Positions 7,423-17,855 of a DNA stretch of 64,000 nucleotides are shown here, piece after piece. Source of the DNA: an uncultured Prevotellaceae bacterium. GTDB taxonomy: Bacteria; Bacteroidota; Bacteroidia; Bacteroidales; Bacteroidaceae. The number at the start of each line of letters is the position of its first letter. Within the stretch, counting starts at the first letter, position 1. The notes under the pieces were generated by a model that had not been told where the DNA came from, searched no databases, and was given only the letters and a program-made list of their open reading frames with translations. A program made the position numbers and the translations under genes. The stretch spans positions 67,118-131,117 of the forward strand of contig CACYQD010000009.1 in the NCBI GenBank assembly GCA_902776475.1, written 5' to 3'.

Positions 7423-8706
7423 ATGGCAAAAAAACGCATCTCAAAACTCCTTCGTTGGCTGGAACAACCAGCGGAGAACGCACATACCGTGACCAGCAGC
7501 AACAACCTCAATCCCGCACTTGAACTGGAAAAACAAATCGGTGCGCAAATCTACGCCGCCCTGCAAGGGGAAGTGGTGGAGGAGGTGCTCCGCAAAATCA
7601 AAACTTCCAGCAGCGACGCTTACTGGCGCAGCAGCATGGAGGGACACAGCCTGAAAGTGCAGCAGGAACTCCTGCCTGACTTCTGGTACCTCTGCCATGA
7701 GGTGAAGGAAAGACTGAACTTCAAGGAAAAGGTGGATTTCTACATCACCGGCGACTCCTCGGTCAACGCCTTCTCCGTGGCGGCAGAGGATGAGGGAGAG
7801 CCTCACATCGTCAACGTCAACTCCGCCCTCTTCTCGCTCATGAGCAAGGATGAACTGCGCTTCGTGATCGGACACGAACTGGGCCATCTGATCAACAAAG
7901 ACACCGCCCTGTCGAGACTCATACAGTTTGTCTTCCCGCCGGAGACCAGCGCTCCCGTGCCCCTGCAGTACAAGATACGGCTCCACGACCAATTGGCCGA
8001 GCTGGTGGCCGACCGCTACGGTTTCATCGCCACGGAGAACCTCGGCGTCTGCGTCACCGCCTTCTTCAAACTCGCCTCGGGCCTCGATCTCAAACAGATG
8101 AAGGTGAGCATCGAGTCGCTCATCGCCGACAACAACCGACGGTTGGAGTATTTCCTCAAGGACAAGGGCGTCAGCCGGGCGTCGCATCCCGTCAACCCCA
8201 TCCGCGTGCAGGCCCTCAACCTCTTCGCCAACTCGAAGACGCAGGAGGAACTCAACAAGGGCATGGACGAACTGATCTCCATCCTGCTCAAGGTCGGTAC
8301 GTGTGAACTGGATGAGCACATGGCCCGCTTCATCGCTTCGGCCGGCATCATTGTGTCGAACACGGACGGTGACATGACCGTGGATGAGCTCGACGAGATT
8401 CTCGACACTCTGGGCAGCTTCAAGATCTTCCCCAGGAAATTCCTCGAGGAAATCGCCAAGGGCGATGTGACGGATACCTTCGACAAGTCGGTGGAGAATA
8501 TCCTCAAGATCAACCCGGGCATGAGAGAGGACATGCTGGAGTATATGATCAACATCGTCTTGTCGGACAAGACGCTCAACAGAGTGGAGGTGGATCTGCT
8601 CTATCACTTCGGCTCGAGCATCGGCCTCAGCGACATGGAGGTGGCCACAGCCATCGCCGTTGCCATCCAGAAGGGGTATGTGCCCAGTTTGAGTTCCATC
8701 TGTTGA
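7423..8706 (+). CDS. M48 family metallopeptidase with C-terminal TerB-like domain
   Basis: 427 aa with no signal peptide or membrane segment, so probably cytoplasmic. The zinc site is HELGH (His151, Glu152, His155) with a downstream Glu in QLAELVADRYGF (about 193) as third ligand, as in M48 peptidases. Residues about 300-427 contain a TerB-like helical region (VSNTDGDMTVDELDEIL and later LSDKTLNRVEVDLLYHFGSSIGLS) with the typical acidic D-G-D-x-x-x-x-E pattern. Most M48 enzymes (HtpX, Ste24) are membrane bound, so a soluble M48-TerB form is less usual. The substrate is unknown. sbcD follows after 44 bases and may be co-transcribed. Confidence 0.85.
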   Translation: MAKKRISKLLRWLEQPAENAHTVTSSNNLNPALELEKQIGAQIYAALQGEVVEEVLRKIKTSSSDAYWRSSMEGHSLKVQQELLPDFWYLCHEVKERLNFKEKVDFYITGDSSVNAFSVAAEDEGEPHIVNVNSALFSLMSKDELRFVIGHELGHLINKDTALSRLIQFVFPPETSAPVPLQYKIRLHDQLAELVADRYGFIATENLGVCVTAFFKLASGLDLKQMKVSIESLIADNNRRLEYFLKDKGVSRASHPVNPIRVQALNLFANSKTQEELNKGMDELISILLKVGTCELDEHMARFIASAGIIVSNTDGDMTVDELDEILDTLGSFKIFPRKFLEEIAKGDVTDTFDKSVENILKINPGMREDMLEYMINIVLSDKTLNRVEVDLLYHFGSSIGLSDMEVATAIAVAIQKGYVPSLSSIC

Positions 8707-8750
8707 CGGCTTGAGGGCTATTTCCAAAACATCCAATTCCGTTTCCATCC

Positions 8751-9941
8751 ATGAGAATACTTCATACCAGTGACTGGCACCTCGGACACGAGATGTACAA
8801 CTACCGCCGGCAGGACGAGTTTGAGGACTTCTTCCGGCAACTGACCGATGTCGTGACCCGCGAACAGCCCGACGCGCTGCTCGTCAGCGGTGATGTGTAT
8901 CACTCCTCTGTGCCGACCGTGGCCGTGCAGACCCAATACGTGGAGGCCATGCTGGCCTTGCATGAGGCTTGTCCGTCGATGGAGATCATCGTGACCGCCG
9001 GCAACCATGACAGTGCCTCAAGGTTGGAGATTGACAAGCTCCTTTGGGGCCATTTCCATGTGCATGTGGTGGGTGGACTTGCCCGATGTGACGAGGGTGT
9101 GGATTACGACAGGCACATCTTCCGCATCGCCGACAAGGGAATCGTCGCCGCCGTGCCGCATGTCTTCCGGCAGAACTTCCCATCTGCCGGGCAGCCTGAC
9201 GAGGACCGGCAGACGGCCTTCTTCAACGGACTGCTTGACAGGGTGGCGCAGGTCAATACCGACGGACTGCCCGTGGTGCTCATGGCCCACCTCGCCGTGG
9301 CTGCCTCCCTCGACGGACATGAGCCATACATCGTGGGAGGCATGGATTACGCTCTGCTCACCACGCTGGGCAGAGGATATGACTATGCGGCATTGGGACA
9401 TCTGCACCGGCCGCATCAGGTGCCGGATGACAAAACCGCCGTTCGCTACAGCGGGTCGCCCCTGGCCATTACCTTCAACGAGGAATATGAGCACTCTGTC
9501 ACCATCGCAGAGGTCAGCCACGGAGAAGAGCCCTCGCTGCGCATCATCCCCGTCATCCCCATGCGGCCCGTGAAGACCGTCCCCGCGACGGCTGTGCCCT
9601 TGGACGAGGCCCTGGACATCCTGGCCGGTCTCCCGGACGACGACATGGCCTATATCCGGCTCAATGTGAGCTCGGCCGACGGTCTGCCGCCTGACTGCAA
9701 CGAGAGGGCGCTGAATGCCGCCAAAGGCAAGAAATGCCGGTTCTGTACTTTCCAATTGGTGGATGAACGGCAACTGGGTGACCGGCATCAATTGGAGGAT
9801 GTGTCGCCCGAACAACTCAGGGAAATGGACCCGATGGAGGTGGCCCGCAAATACCTCGAAGGGAAAGGCATCCCGCCGGAGGACTACATGGAGATGATGA
9901 AAGAGACGATAGAAAGCTTGAAGATGGAGGACGCACAATGA
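8751..9941 (+). CDS. sbcD: Exonuclease subunit SbcD
   Basis: 396 aa, the nuclease subunit of the Mre11-Rad50-type SbcCD complex that opens DNA hairpins and trims double-strand ends. All metallophosphoesterase motifs are visible: HTSDWHLGHEMY (residues 5-16), LLVSGDVYHSS, VTAGNHDSASRLE, LMAHLAV and ALGHLHRPHQV, followed by a C-terminal capping domain. The stop overlaps the start of sbcC by four bases (ATGA at 9938-9941), so translation is likely coupled. Confidence 0.97.
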   Translation: MRILHTSDWHLGHEMYNYRRQDEFEDFFRQLTDVVTREQPDALLVSGDVYHSSVPTVAVQTQYVEAMLALHEACPSMEIIVTAGNHDSASRLEIDKLLWGHFHVHVVGGLARCDEGVDYDRHIFRIADKGIVAAVPHVFRQNFPSAGQPDEDRQTAFFNGLLDRVAQVNTDGLPVVLMAHLAVAASLDGHEPYIVGGMDYALLTTLGRGYDYAALGHLHRPHQVPDDKTAVRYSGSPLAITFNEEYEHSVTIAEVSHGEEPSLRIIPVIPMRPVKTVPATAVPLDEALDILAGLPDDDMAYIRLNVSSADGLPPDCNERALNAAKGKKCRFCTFQLVDERQLGDRHQLEDVSPEQLREMDPMEVARKYLEGKGIPPEDYMEMMKETIESLKMEDAQ

Positions 9942-12900
9942 TTATCAAGATACTGGAAATCCACAACATCGCTTCCATCGAGGACGCGGTGATTGACTTC
10001 ACGGGACCTGTGCTCGCAAGAGAACCCTTGTTTCTGATCACCGGTGCCACGGGAGCTGGAAAAACAACCATACTCGACGCCATCTGCCTGGCGCTCTACG
10101 GCGACACTCCGCGCTTCGTGGGGGCAGGAGAGAACAATGTGAAACTCATCGACCGCTTCAATGCGGCGAAGGGACAGCAAACCAAACGACAGGTTGTGGG
10201 GGAGAAGTTGCTCTCGCTCAACCACAAGGGACAGCTTCTGCGGCGAGGGACTTATGAAGGATGGGCAAAACTGACCTTTGAGGTGGACGGCACCGACTAC
10301 CTCGCCACCTGGTCTGTCATACGAGCCTACAGCAGGGCTGACGGACAACTGCACAGCCCTAAAAATGAACTGAAAAACCTTGCTACGGGAGTCTTGTTTG
10401 GAAAAGGTGCGAGAGCCGAGGTGACGCGACTCATCGGACTCTCGTTTGATGAGTTCTGCCGCACGACCATGTTGGCGCAGGGAGAGTTCACCAAATTCCT
10501 CCAGAGTTCGAGCAGTGAGAAATCGGACATCCTGGAGAAACTCACGCGCACACAACTCTATTCGAGAATCAGCCGGCACATCTTCTCGCTCTCCGCTGAG
10601 CGAAGGACGGAATACGAAAGACGGAAAGCCCTGGTCGAGGGCATCACGCTGTTGACCGACGATCAGGTCAGGGAACGGGAATCCCGCATCGCTGAACTGC
10701 AGGCGGCCGACGCCATGGCGGAACAGGACATACAGCGCCTGAAAACCACCCACGACTGGTTGGTCGATGAGGAGAAGACGCGGCGCGAACTGGCGAGGTG
10801 CCAGCAGGAAAAGGAAGACATCAGACAGGTCATGGAGTCGCCTGATTACCAAACCCAGGAAAAGGATATCCAGGACTATGCTGCCACGGCGGAGGCAAGG
10901 GCATGGCGCTCTGACATGGAGGCCATCAGCACCGCCTTGCGGCAACTCCGCAGTACGGAGGGGACATTGGCCTCGACCTACCCGTCGCTGGTGGATGTGG
11001 TACACCGGCTCCAACTGCATCAGGACAAAGACAAGATGGCGCTGCAGGGCGTGGAGCAATGGTTGGATCTGCAGAAGAAGGATGCCGCCATGTGGAACGA
11101 TGCCTCCGCCATCGCCGAACAGTTGAAGCGCCTGACGATGGACGAGAAATCGGTCGTGAGGAAGAGAAAAGAGAAAACGGAGGTGGAACAGCGGATTCCT
11201 GCCGCCCAGAATGCCGTGGAGGATGCCCAGCGGCTGGAGGAGGAGCGCACGGTGGCTGTGGAACAGCAGCGTGGTGTGCTCCAGGGCAAGAAGGCGGAGC
11301 GCGACCAATATGACCTCGATGCGCTGCAGGCGGAAAGCAACAGCCTGCATCTTCAGAAACAGCGCATCAGGGATGCGTCGTCGGCCATCCCATTGCTGGA
11401 CACCCTGCGCAAGGGATGTGAGGCGGCGGAGCGCGACTACCAGGACAAGGTGGCGGAGCTGAAGAAATGCAACGACCGCACGGCCGAACTGGAGGAAGTA
11501 CGCGCGAAGGCGCAGAAGGATGTGGAGGAGGCCCAGGTCATCTATGACCAGTGGCGCGACTCGCTCGAGAACAGTTTCAAGATGATCCGCGCCTCACTGG
11601 TCAGGGGACAGGTCTGTCCGCTGTGTCAGCAGCAGGTGAACCATGACCATGTGGCCGACCCGGACTATGATCTCGTGCTGAAACCCAAACTGGAGTCCAG
11701 AGACCGTTGCCAAAGGCGGTTGACGGAAGCACAGGGTGCCGTGCAGGCCAACCAGCAGATGGCTGCGAGCATTGCGGCGCAACTGCCTGTCTTGCAGCAG
11801 AAATGGCAGAAGGCGAAGCAGAATTTTGAGGACAAGGCGGCCGAGGCGCAATCACTGTTCGAGCAGGTCGTCGTCCATTCCCACGTCGAGGACTTCCTGT
11901 CGCAGGATACCGGCAAGTTGCTCTCCCGGTTGGAAAGGGTGGACGTGGATACCTGGAAAGCCATCGAACAGGTGAGCGAGCGTATCCAGAAGGCCAATCA
12001 GTTGAACAAACAGGTGGAGGAAGCCCAGCTGGTGCTGGACAAACTCACCAAACAGCAGTTGAAGGCGCAGGACACCACCCGCGTTGCCCGGCAGAAGGTC
12101 AGCGACCTCCAGAATTCCGCCGCGGTGGCCGAGAGACAGGCTGCCGAACTTCAGGAAGGCATCCGCCGCACGATGGAGGCGCTCGACGAGCGTATCACCT
12201 ACGAGAACTGGCGCTCGCAATGGGAGGCTGACCGCAAGCGTTTTGCCGACCACCTGTTGCGGGAGGCCAAGGAGTATGTCGAACATGACAGCCAGCGGAC
12301 GGTCTTCTCGCAGATGATCAGCCATCGCAATATCTCCATCGAAGGCATCGAAGGACTGCACAAAAGCATAGAGCAGCATGTCGGGTCATGGCAGACGATG
12401 CTCATTTCCCCGTCGGTGAAGCCCGTAGAGGAAGACAAGGCACTGACCGCCTGGCAGGATTTCGCCGCGAAAGTTCAGGCATGGGCTACTTCCGTCGCCA
12501 ACAAAAAGGCCGACTTGGCGCAGAAGGAGCAACTGATGAGGCAATTCCTCACGGCTCATCCGCAGATTACCCCGGAACGGCTCGCCGCGCTCTGCGCCAT
12601 GTCGGCCGAGGAGATCGACGTGCTGAAGAAGGACCACCAAACCTGGACAGAGCGGAAAAACCTCAACGAGGGTGTCCTGCGGAAAACGCAGCAGGAGATG
12701 GATGCACTGATGGAGAAACAACCTCAGTTGGACGAACAGCAGACGGTGGAGGTCCTCTCAGCGCAGATCAAGGAGCGCGAGGAAGGACGGAAAGGACAAC
12801 TGCTGGTGCTCGGACAGTTGCAGCGTGAGATGAAGGAGAATGAGGAGAAGAAGACCCAGTTTGCCGATGCCGTGGCCGCTTGTGAGGACAGCCGCAAGCA

Positions 12901-13408
12901 GGCGGAGCGTTGGGGGAAATTCAACGAGGTGTTTGGCAGTGCCGACGGCAAGAAGTTCAGCCGCATCGCACAGAGTTTCATCCTCCATCACCTGCTCAAC
13001 CATGCCAACCATTACCTCAGGCAGTTCTCCGACCGTTATGAACTGGTCTGTGAACCGGGTTCGCTGGCCATTCTGGTCAGCGACCGTTTCAGCCGCCAGT
13101 CGCCTCAATATGTCAAGGTGTTGTCGGGTGGTGAGAGTTTCATGGTCTCGTTGTCATTGGCACTGGCCCTTTCACAGCTCAACACCCATCAGGCCTATGT
13201 GGATATCCTCTTCATCGACGAGGGCTTCGGCACGCTCGACGAGGATTGTCTCAACACGGTGATGGACACCTTGGAGCACCTGCATCAGATGGGTGGCCGC
13301 CGCGTGGGCATCATCAGCCATGTGGATGCCCTCAACGAGCGCATCCGCACCCAGATACAGGTGTCGCGCATCGACCCGTCGCGCAGTCAGGTCTGTATAA
13401 AGAATTGA
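9938..13408 (+). CDS. sbcC: Exonuclease subunit SbcC (SMC-like ATPase)
   Basis: 1156 aa. N-terminal half of the ATPase has Walker A GATGAGKTTILDAI (about residues 34-47) and the Q-loop region AQGEFTKFL. Two long coiled-coil arms follow, joined by a zinc hook CPLCQQQ (about residue 559). The C-terminal half has the ABC signature LSGGESFMVSLSLALALS and Walker B DILFIDEGFGTLDED. It works with SbcD in hairpin cleavage and end processing. Its place near a region very rich in palindromes is noted separately. It converges on hisB with 17 bases between the stop codons. Confidence 0.97.
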   Translation: MIIKILEIHNIASIEDAVIDFTGPVLAREPLFLITGATGAGKTTILDAICLALYGDTPRFVGAGENNVKLIDRFNAAKGQQTKRQVVGEKLLSLNHKGQLLRRGTYEGWAKLTFEVDGTDYLATWSVIRAYSRADGQLHSPKNELKNLATGVLFGKGARAEVTRLIGLSFDEFCRTTMLAQGEFTKFLQSSSSEKSDILEKLTRTQLYSRISRHIFSLSAERRTEYERRKALVEGITLLTDDQVRERESRIAELQAADAMAEQDIQRLKTTHDWLVDEEKTRRELARCQQEKEDIRQVMESPDYQTQEKDIQDYAATAEARAWRSDMEAISTALRQLRSTEGTLASTYPSLVDVVHRLQLHQDKDKMALQGVEQWLDLQKKDAAMWNDASAIAEQLKRLTMDEKSVVRKRKEKTEVEQRIPAAQNAVEDAQRLEEERTVAVEQQRGVLQGKKAERDQYDLDALQAESNSLHLQKQRIRDASSAIPLLDTLRKGCEAAERDYQDKVAELKKCNDRTAELEEVRAKAQKDVEEAQVIYDQWRDSLENSFKMIRASLVRGQVCPLCQQQVNHDHVADPDYDLVLKPKLESRDRCQRRLTEAQGAVQANQQMAASIAAQLPVLQQKWQKAKQNFEDKAAEAQSLFEQVVVHSHVEDFLSQDTGKLLSRLERVDVDTWKAIEQVSERIQKANQLNKQVEEAQLVLDKLTKQQLKAQDTTRVARQKVSDLQNSAAVAERQAAELQEGIRRTMEALDERITYENWRSQWEADRKRFADHLLREAKEYVEHDSQRTVFSQMISHRNISIEGIEGLHKSIEQHVGSWQTMLISPSVKPVEEDKALTAWQDFAAKVQAWATSVANKKADLAQKEQLMRQFLTAHPQITPERLAALCAMSAEEIDVLKKDHQTWTERKNLNEGVLRKTQQEMDALMEKQPQLDEQQTVEVLSAQIKEREEGRKGQLLVLGQLQREMKENEEKKTQFADAVAACEDSRKQAERWGKFNEVFGSADGKKFSRIAQSFILHHLLNHANHYLRQFSDRYELVCEPGSLAILVSDRFSRQSPQYVKVLSGGESFMVSLSLALALSQLNTHQAYVDILFIDEGFGTLDEDCLNTVMDTLEHLHQMGGRRVGIISHVDALNERIRTQIQVSRIDPSRSQVCIKN

Positions 13409-13425
13409 TGATCTTTTTAGGATAT

Positions 13426-14499
13426 CTATAGCACTCCCTTGGTGGAGGGCAGTTCGTAATGATAGATGTCTCTCCTCACGGCCATTTTCAGGGCGCGGGC
13501 GAGAGCCTTGAAAATGCCCTCTATCTTGTGATGCTCGTTGGTGCCCTCTGCCTTGATGTAGAGGTTCATCATCGCTGCATCGCTCAGACTCTTGAAGAAA
13601 TGCAGAAACATCTCCGTGGGCATGTCGCCGATGCGCTCACGGTGGAACTCCGTATCCCATACCAGCCAGGGACGGCCGCCGAAGTCGAGTGCGACGGTGG
13701 CCAGACAGTCGTCCATGGGAAGGGTATAGCCATAGCGCTCGATGCCCCGCTTGTCGCCCAAGGCCTGACGGATGCAGGTGCCCAGGGCAATGGCGGTGTC
13801 CTCGATGGTGTGGTGCTCATCCACGTGGAGGTCACCGTTGACGTGGATGCTCAGGTCCATCATGCCGTGGCGCCCGATCTGTTCGAGCATGTGGTCGAAA
13901 AAACCCAGTCCGGTGTGGATGTCGCACCGTCCGCTGCCGTCGATGAGCAGGTCGATGTCAATCTGTGTCTCCTTGGTGTGGCGGCTCACGGTGGCGTGGC
14001 GCTCGCCGGCGAACAGCGTCTCGGCGATGCGGTCCCAGGTCATGCCTTCGTCACCCAGGATCAGTGCCTTGCAGCCTAAGCGGCGGGCCAGTTCACGGTC
14101 GGTCTCGCGGTCGCCGATGACATAGCTGCCGGCCAAGTCATAGGCCGGGTTGTCGATATACTCCTTGAGCATGCCGGTGCCAGGCTTGCGGTTGGGATGG
14201 TTGTCCTCGGGGAAGTGGGGGTCGATGTGAATGGCGTCGAAAGTGACTCCCTCGCCGGCCAGTGTTTGGAGGATGAAGTTGTGGACGGGCCAGAAGGTGT
14301 CTTCAGGGAAGGCGTCGGTGCCCAGTCCGTCCTGGTTGCTTACCATGACGAATTTGAAATCGAGGTGCTGTCGGATGAACGACAGGTTGCGGATCATGCC
14401 CTCGGTGAAGCGGAGCTTGTCGAAGGAGTCAATCTGCTCGTCGGCGGGTTCTTCGATGAGTGTGCCGTCGCGGTCGATGAAGAGAATGCGTTGCGTCAT
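13426..14499 (-). CDS. hisB: Bifunctional histidinol-phosphatase / imidazoleglycerol-phosphate dehydratase
   Basis: 357 aa covering two steps of histidine synthesis (dehydration of imidazoleglycerol phosphate and dephosphorylation of histidinol phosphate). Residues about 1-165 are a HAD phosphatase with [12 protein letters not shown] and [14 protein letters not shown]; about 168-357 are the dehydratase with the two metal-binding signatures [14 protein letters not shown] and [15 protein letters not shown]. Both domains look intact. Its start overlaps the stop of the membrane protein gene upstream by four bases. No other his genes are in the window. Confidence 0.97.
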   Translation of the reverse strand: MTQRILFIDRDGTLIEEPADEQIDSFDKLRFTEGMIRNLSFIRQHLDFKFVMVSNQDGLGTDAFPEDTFWPVHNFILQTLAGEGVTFDAIHIDPHFPEDNHPNRKPGTGMLKEYIDNPAYDLAGSYVIGDRETDRELARRLGCKALILGDEGMTWDRIAETLFAGERHATVSRHTKETQIDIDLLIDGSGRCDIHTGLGFFDHMLEQIGRHGMMDLSIHVNGDLHVDEHHTIEDTAIALGTCIRQALGDKRGIERYGYTLPMDDCLATVALDFGGRPWLVWDTEFHRERIGDMPTEMFLHFFKSLSDAAMMNLYIKAEGTNEHHKIEGIFKALARALKMAVRRDIYHYELPSTKGVL

Positions 14500-15410
14500 G
14501 GCCTATAGAGTGTTTCGTTGATGTCTTCTGTGGGGATGATGGCGGTGTTGCGGCGCTCCTCGCGTTGTTTCTCGATGGAACCGTACATGAAGAGGTAGGT
14601 AATGAACTGGAATGCGCTGACATACCAAACCAGGAGGATGACCACGCAGGAAGTGGCGCCGATGAGCAACGGGAAGTATCCCGGTATGCCTGAGGGATCG
14701 CCGCTGATCATGCCGATGGTGGACATGGTGTTGGCGGTGAGGAGAATCATGAGCGGCAGGTAGATGATCAGGGCGATGATGCCCACGATGATGCCGCAGA
14801 TCAGGGCGGTGAGGAAAATGAAACTCAGGTGGCGAAGGCCGGTCAGATAAGTCTTCGGCAGGTCTTTCCAGAAACGGGCCTTCCTGTCGAAGAGATAACG
14901 CATGCAGATGTAGTTGAGCGGCAGCAGCAACAGACCGATGATAACCACCAGGGCGAGGACGGCCAGCCAGTTGTCGACGATGAACATCATCGGACTGCAT
15001 TTGAGTATCTTGACGGCAGCCACAAAGAGGAGTGCGAGGACTCCGCCTATGATGAGGCAGATGACGAAGGCGTTGAGCCACAGTTTCAGGATGCGGACGA
15101 AATTCCACCGGCGCGGTTCTTCATTAAACAGACTCATCAGGCGTGACGTAGCCCACAGGCTGCAGGCGATGATGGCAATGGAGGAGCAGAGCACGGCGGC
15201 GATGTAGATGCCTGTATGGGCTATCCCTGCCTGGATGATCCGCTCATTGTGGACGTTGAGGGCCATGCACACACCTCCGAAGAGGCCCAGAAGCACGACG
15301 GGCAGCCATGTGCACCGGATGATGCTCTTCATGTTCTCGCTCAACAATTTGTAAGCCGCAAGGATGCAGGAAGAAAAGCTGCGGCTCTTGTAAATCAATT
15401 CTTTTTCCAT
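14496..15410 (-). CDS. Multi-pass membrane protein of unknown function
   Basis: 304 aa with about six hydrophobic segments (around 34-54, 67-88, 108-132, 143-165, 196-222, 245-270) separated by basic loops such as [14 protein letters not shown] do not recognise the family. It lies 19 bases after the RNA methyltransferase gene and overlaps hisB by four bases, so it is inside a likely three-gene transcript; the neighbours do not suggest a function. Confidence 0.75.
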   Translation of the reverse strand: MEKELIYKSRSFSSCILAAYKLLSENMKSIIRCTWLPVVLLGLFGGVCMALNVHNERIIQAGIAHTGIYIAAVLCSSIAIIACSLWATSRLMSLFNEEPRRWNFVRILKLWLNAFVICLIIGGVLALLFVAAVKILKCSPMMFIVDNWLAVLALVVIIGLLLLPLNYICMRYLFDRKARFWKDLPKTYLTGLRHLSFIFLTALICGIIVGIIALIIYLPLMILLTANTMSTIGMISGDPSGIPGYFPLLIGATSCVVILLVWYVSAFQFITYLFMYGSIEKQREERRNTAIIPTEDINETLYRP

Positions 15411-15429
15411 ATCTGATTAAAAAATCGGT

Positions 15430-16203
15430 TCATTTCATTTGTTGTCTGCGGCGGAACTCCGCACAGCAGATGGCGGTGGCGATGGCCACGTTGAGGCTGT
15501 CGGCGGTGGCGCGTCCGGCAGGGTAGGGCGGGATGAGCAGCCGGTGTGTCAACCTTGAGGCCACGGCGGCGCTGATGCCGTTGCCTTCGTTGCCCATCAC
15601 CAGCAGACCATGCGGGGCGCTCTCCTGCTCATAGAGGTCGGTGCCGTCGAGCATCGTGCCGAAAACGGGTGTCGTCTTGGGCAGGAGGTCAATCAACCCG
15701 CAGAGGTCGGTGTAGCAGAGCCTTACGCGGGCGATGCTGCCCATTGTGGCCTGCACCACTTTCGGACTGTAGGCGTCGGCGGTGTCGGGACTGCAGTAGA
15801 TGTGCTCTATCCCAAACCAGTCGGCGATGCGGATGATGGTGCCTAAGTTGCCGGGGTCCTGTATGCCGTCGAGGGCCAGGCACAGGGTGGAACAGATGGT
15901 GCTGACGGAGTCCTCGGGCCGTTCTTCATCTACGGGAAGGGGGAAGGTGGCCATCACCTGTTGGGGGTGCTGGAGGAAACTCACGCGGCGCAGTTCGTCG
16001 GCATCGACGGTGATGACCTCCGAGGCTTCGGCATCGGGATGGGCGTCGAGCCACTCCTGCGTCGCAACGAGAGTGCGCGCAGGTCCTGCCGCCAGCAGGT
16101 CGCCCACCACCTTGGGACCTTCCGCCACGAAAAGTCCGGCTTGGCGGCGGTGCTTCTTGCTTTCCAGCAACCGCAGTGCTTTTGTCTTGTTCTTACTGAT
16201 CAT
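15430..16203 (-). CDS. TrmH/SpoU family RNA methyltransferase
   Basis: 257 aa. The N-terminal substrate-binding part (about 1-100) contains KALRLLESKKHRRQAGLFVAEGPKVV. The SPOUT knot domain shows the three motifs: ALDGIQDPGNLGTIIRIADWFG (motif 1, with the conserved N and R), LLVMGNEGNGIS (motif 2) and ADSLNVAIATAICCAEFRR (motif 3). These enzymes 2'-O-methylate ribose in 23S rRNA or tRNA with S-adenosylmethionine; the exact site cannot be told from sequence. Confidence 0.92.
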   Translation of the reverse strand: MISKNKTKALRLLESKKHRRQAGLFVAEGPKVVGDLLAAGPARTLVATQEWLDAHPDAEASEVITVDADELRRVSFLQHPQQVMATFPLPVDEERPEDSVSTICSTLCLALDGIQDPGNLGTIIRIADWFGIEHIYCSPDTADAYSPKVVQATMGSIARVRLCYTDLCGLIDLLPKTTPVFGTMLDGTDLYEQESAPHGLLVMGNEGNGISAAVASRLTHRLLIPPYPAGRATADSLNVAIATAICCAEFRRRQQMK

Positions 16204-16272
16204 AACCGTCTGCCAAAATATCGCTGCAAAGATAAGGCATGCGGGGCGGATGGCAAAATAAATTAACGAAGT

Positions 16273-17694
16273 TTAGTCAATTGGGTGGCTTTGCCGCTTG
16301 ATCTTCCATCCCAGTGCCGCCACGGCGATGCTCACGATGGGGGAGAGGAGATTGAAGAAACAATAAGGCAGGTAGGTCAGCGTGGCCACGCCCAGGACCG
16401 TGCTCTGGGTGAGTCCGCAGGTGTTCCAGGGCACGAGTACGGAGGTCACCGTGCCGCCGTCTTCGCAGCTGCGGCTGAGCAGGCGGGACTCATAACCCAT
16501 CTTGGCGTACATGTCCTTGAACATCGAACTGGTGAGGATGATGGACAGAAACTGGTCGGCACTGGTGATGTTGAGGAAAATGGCACTGCCCACCGTGGAG
16601 GCTACCAGTGATGTGGTGCCCTTCACCAGACGGCGGAAATAGTTCATGATGTCCTGCAACTGTCCCGTGGCTGTCAGTGCGCCGGCAAACACCTGGGCGC
16701 TGATGATGAGCCAGATGGTGGGCATCATGCCGGCCATGCCGCGTGTGGAGACCAGTTTGTCGAGCGCCTCGACGCCCGTTGAGATGTGAGTGTTGTCGTA
16801 GATGGCCCGGATAGCGCCCTCATAAAGCACCAGCGAACCTTGATAGCCACTGACGCTGGCAATCTCGCGGAGTCGGTCGGGTTGGACGAGGAGTGCCATC
16901 AGCGCTGCGGCCAGGGTGGCCAGGAACAATACGACCAATGAGGGCCACCGATAGGCGATCATCAACCCCATGCCAACGGGCACCAGCAGCAACCAGGGGG
17001 AGATGACAAACGTGTGTGACAGTCCCTCCATGAACATCTTCACATCTCCCTCTCCTGTAATGCGCATCATCAGACCCGCACAGAGGAATATCAGCAGCGT
17101 CACGATGAAGGTGGGGATGGTGGTCTTCATCATGTACCGGATGTGCGTGAAAAGGGGCGTGCCCGAGACGCTGGAAGCCAGGACCGTGGTGTCGGACAGC
17201 GGCGATAGCTTGTCGCCGAAGTAGGCTCCGCTGATGATGGCACCCGCCGTCCATCCGTCGGCAAAGCCCATCGCCTTGCCGATGCCCAGCAGGGCAAGGC
17301 CCACCGTGGCGATGGTCGTCCATGAAGAACCAATCATCAGGCTCACCATCGCACAGATGATGCATGACGTCACCAGAAACCATTGGGGCGAGAGGATCTG
17401 CAGGCCATAGTAGATCATCGTGGGTACGATGCCGGAGACCATCCACGTACCGCTGATGGCTCCGATGAGCAACAGGATGATGATGGAAGGGGTGCAACTG
17501 GCCACTTTCCGGGTAATCTCCTTGTCCATGTCGGGCCAGTTGAGCCGTTTCGTCAACCATCCAATCAAGACGCATACGCCGGTGGCGATGATCAGTGACA
17601 CCTGACTGGCGCCGTCGAGGGTGGCATTGCCGAAAACGGAGATGCAGCAGACCAAAAGGGCGATGAGGACTATAAAGGGTATCAGTGCTAACAT
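16273..17694 (-). CDS. NhaC family Na+/H+ antiporter
   Basis: 473 aa, about 11-12 hydrophobic segments. Recognisable NhaC features include GSSWTTIATVGLALLGIGKAMG, the repeated loop AGAIISGAYFGDKLSPLSDTTVLASS and, near the end, EDGGTVTSVLVPWNTCG. Expected role: sodium efflux in exchange for protons (some family members exchange malate/lactate) in the inner membrane. Divergent from the C10 protease gene. Confidence 0.92.
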   Translation of the reverse strand: MLALIPFIVLIALLVCCISVFGNATLDGASQVSLIIATGVCVLIGWLTKRLNWPDMDKEITRKVASCTPSIIILLLIGAISGTWMVSGIVPTMIYYGLQILSPQWFLVTSCIICAMVSLMIGSSWTTIATVGLALLGIGKAMGFADGWTAGAIISGAYFGDKLSPLSDTTVLASSVSGTPLFTHIRYMMKTTIPTFIVTLLIFLCAGLMMRITGEGDVKMFMEGLSHTFVISPWLLLVPVGMGLMIAYRWPSLVVLFLATLAAALMALLVQPDRLREIASVSGYQGSLVLYEGAIRAIYDNTHISTGVEALDKLVSTRGMAGMMPTIWLIISAQVFAGALTATGQLQDIMNYFRRLVKGTTSLVASTVGSAIFLNITSADQFLSIILTSSMFKDMYAKMGYESRLLSRSCEDGGTVTSVLVPWNTCGLTQSTVLGVATLTYLPYCFFNLLSPIVSIAVAALGWKIKRQSHPID

Positions 17695-17776
17695 GTGGCT
17701 ATCGTATGGTTTTAATTGTCAAAGGTACACCAAGAAAAGCGGATGGCAAAATAAAATGAAAGAAGTTTGGCCTTGA

Positions 17777-17808
17777 TTTGCTTTTTTCACCTAAATTATT
17801 TATTTTTG
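17777..17808 (+). promoter_or_regulatory. Promoter of the C10 protease gene
   Basis: TTTG (17777-17780), 20 bases, TATTTTTG (17801-17808). Expected start near 17815, about 40 bases before the ATG at 17856. Confidence 0.65.
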
Positions 17809-17855
17809 CCCCCAAATATGTAAATCAATCAACAACACTTAAACCAAATCAGGCT

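Noticed and set aside
7441..8748. 435-codon open frame opposite the M48 gene
   Set aside because: Shadow frame rich in His, Glu and Val with no recognisable motif, while the sense strand has HELGH and a promoter.
9884..11350. 488-codon open frame opposite sbcC
   Set aside because: Shadow of the SbcC coiled-coil; sbcC is certain.
17778..17855. 26-codon N-terminal extension of the C10 protease
   Set aside because: It starts within the promoter; the ATG at 17856 opens a standard signal peptide.
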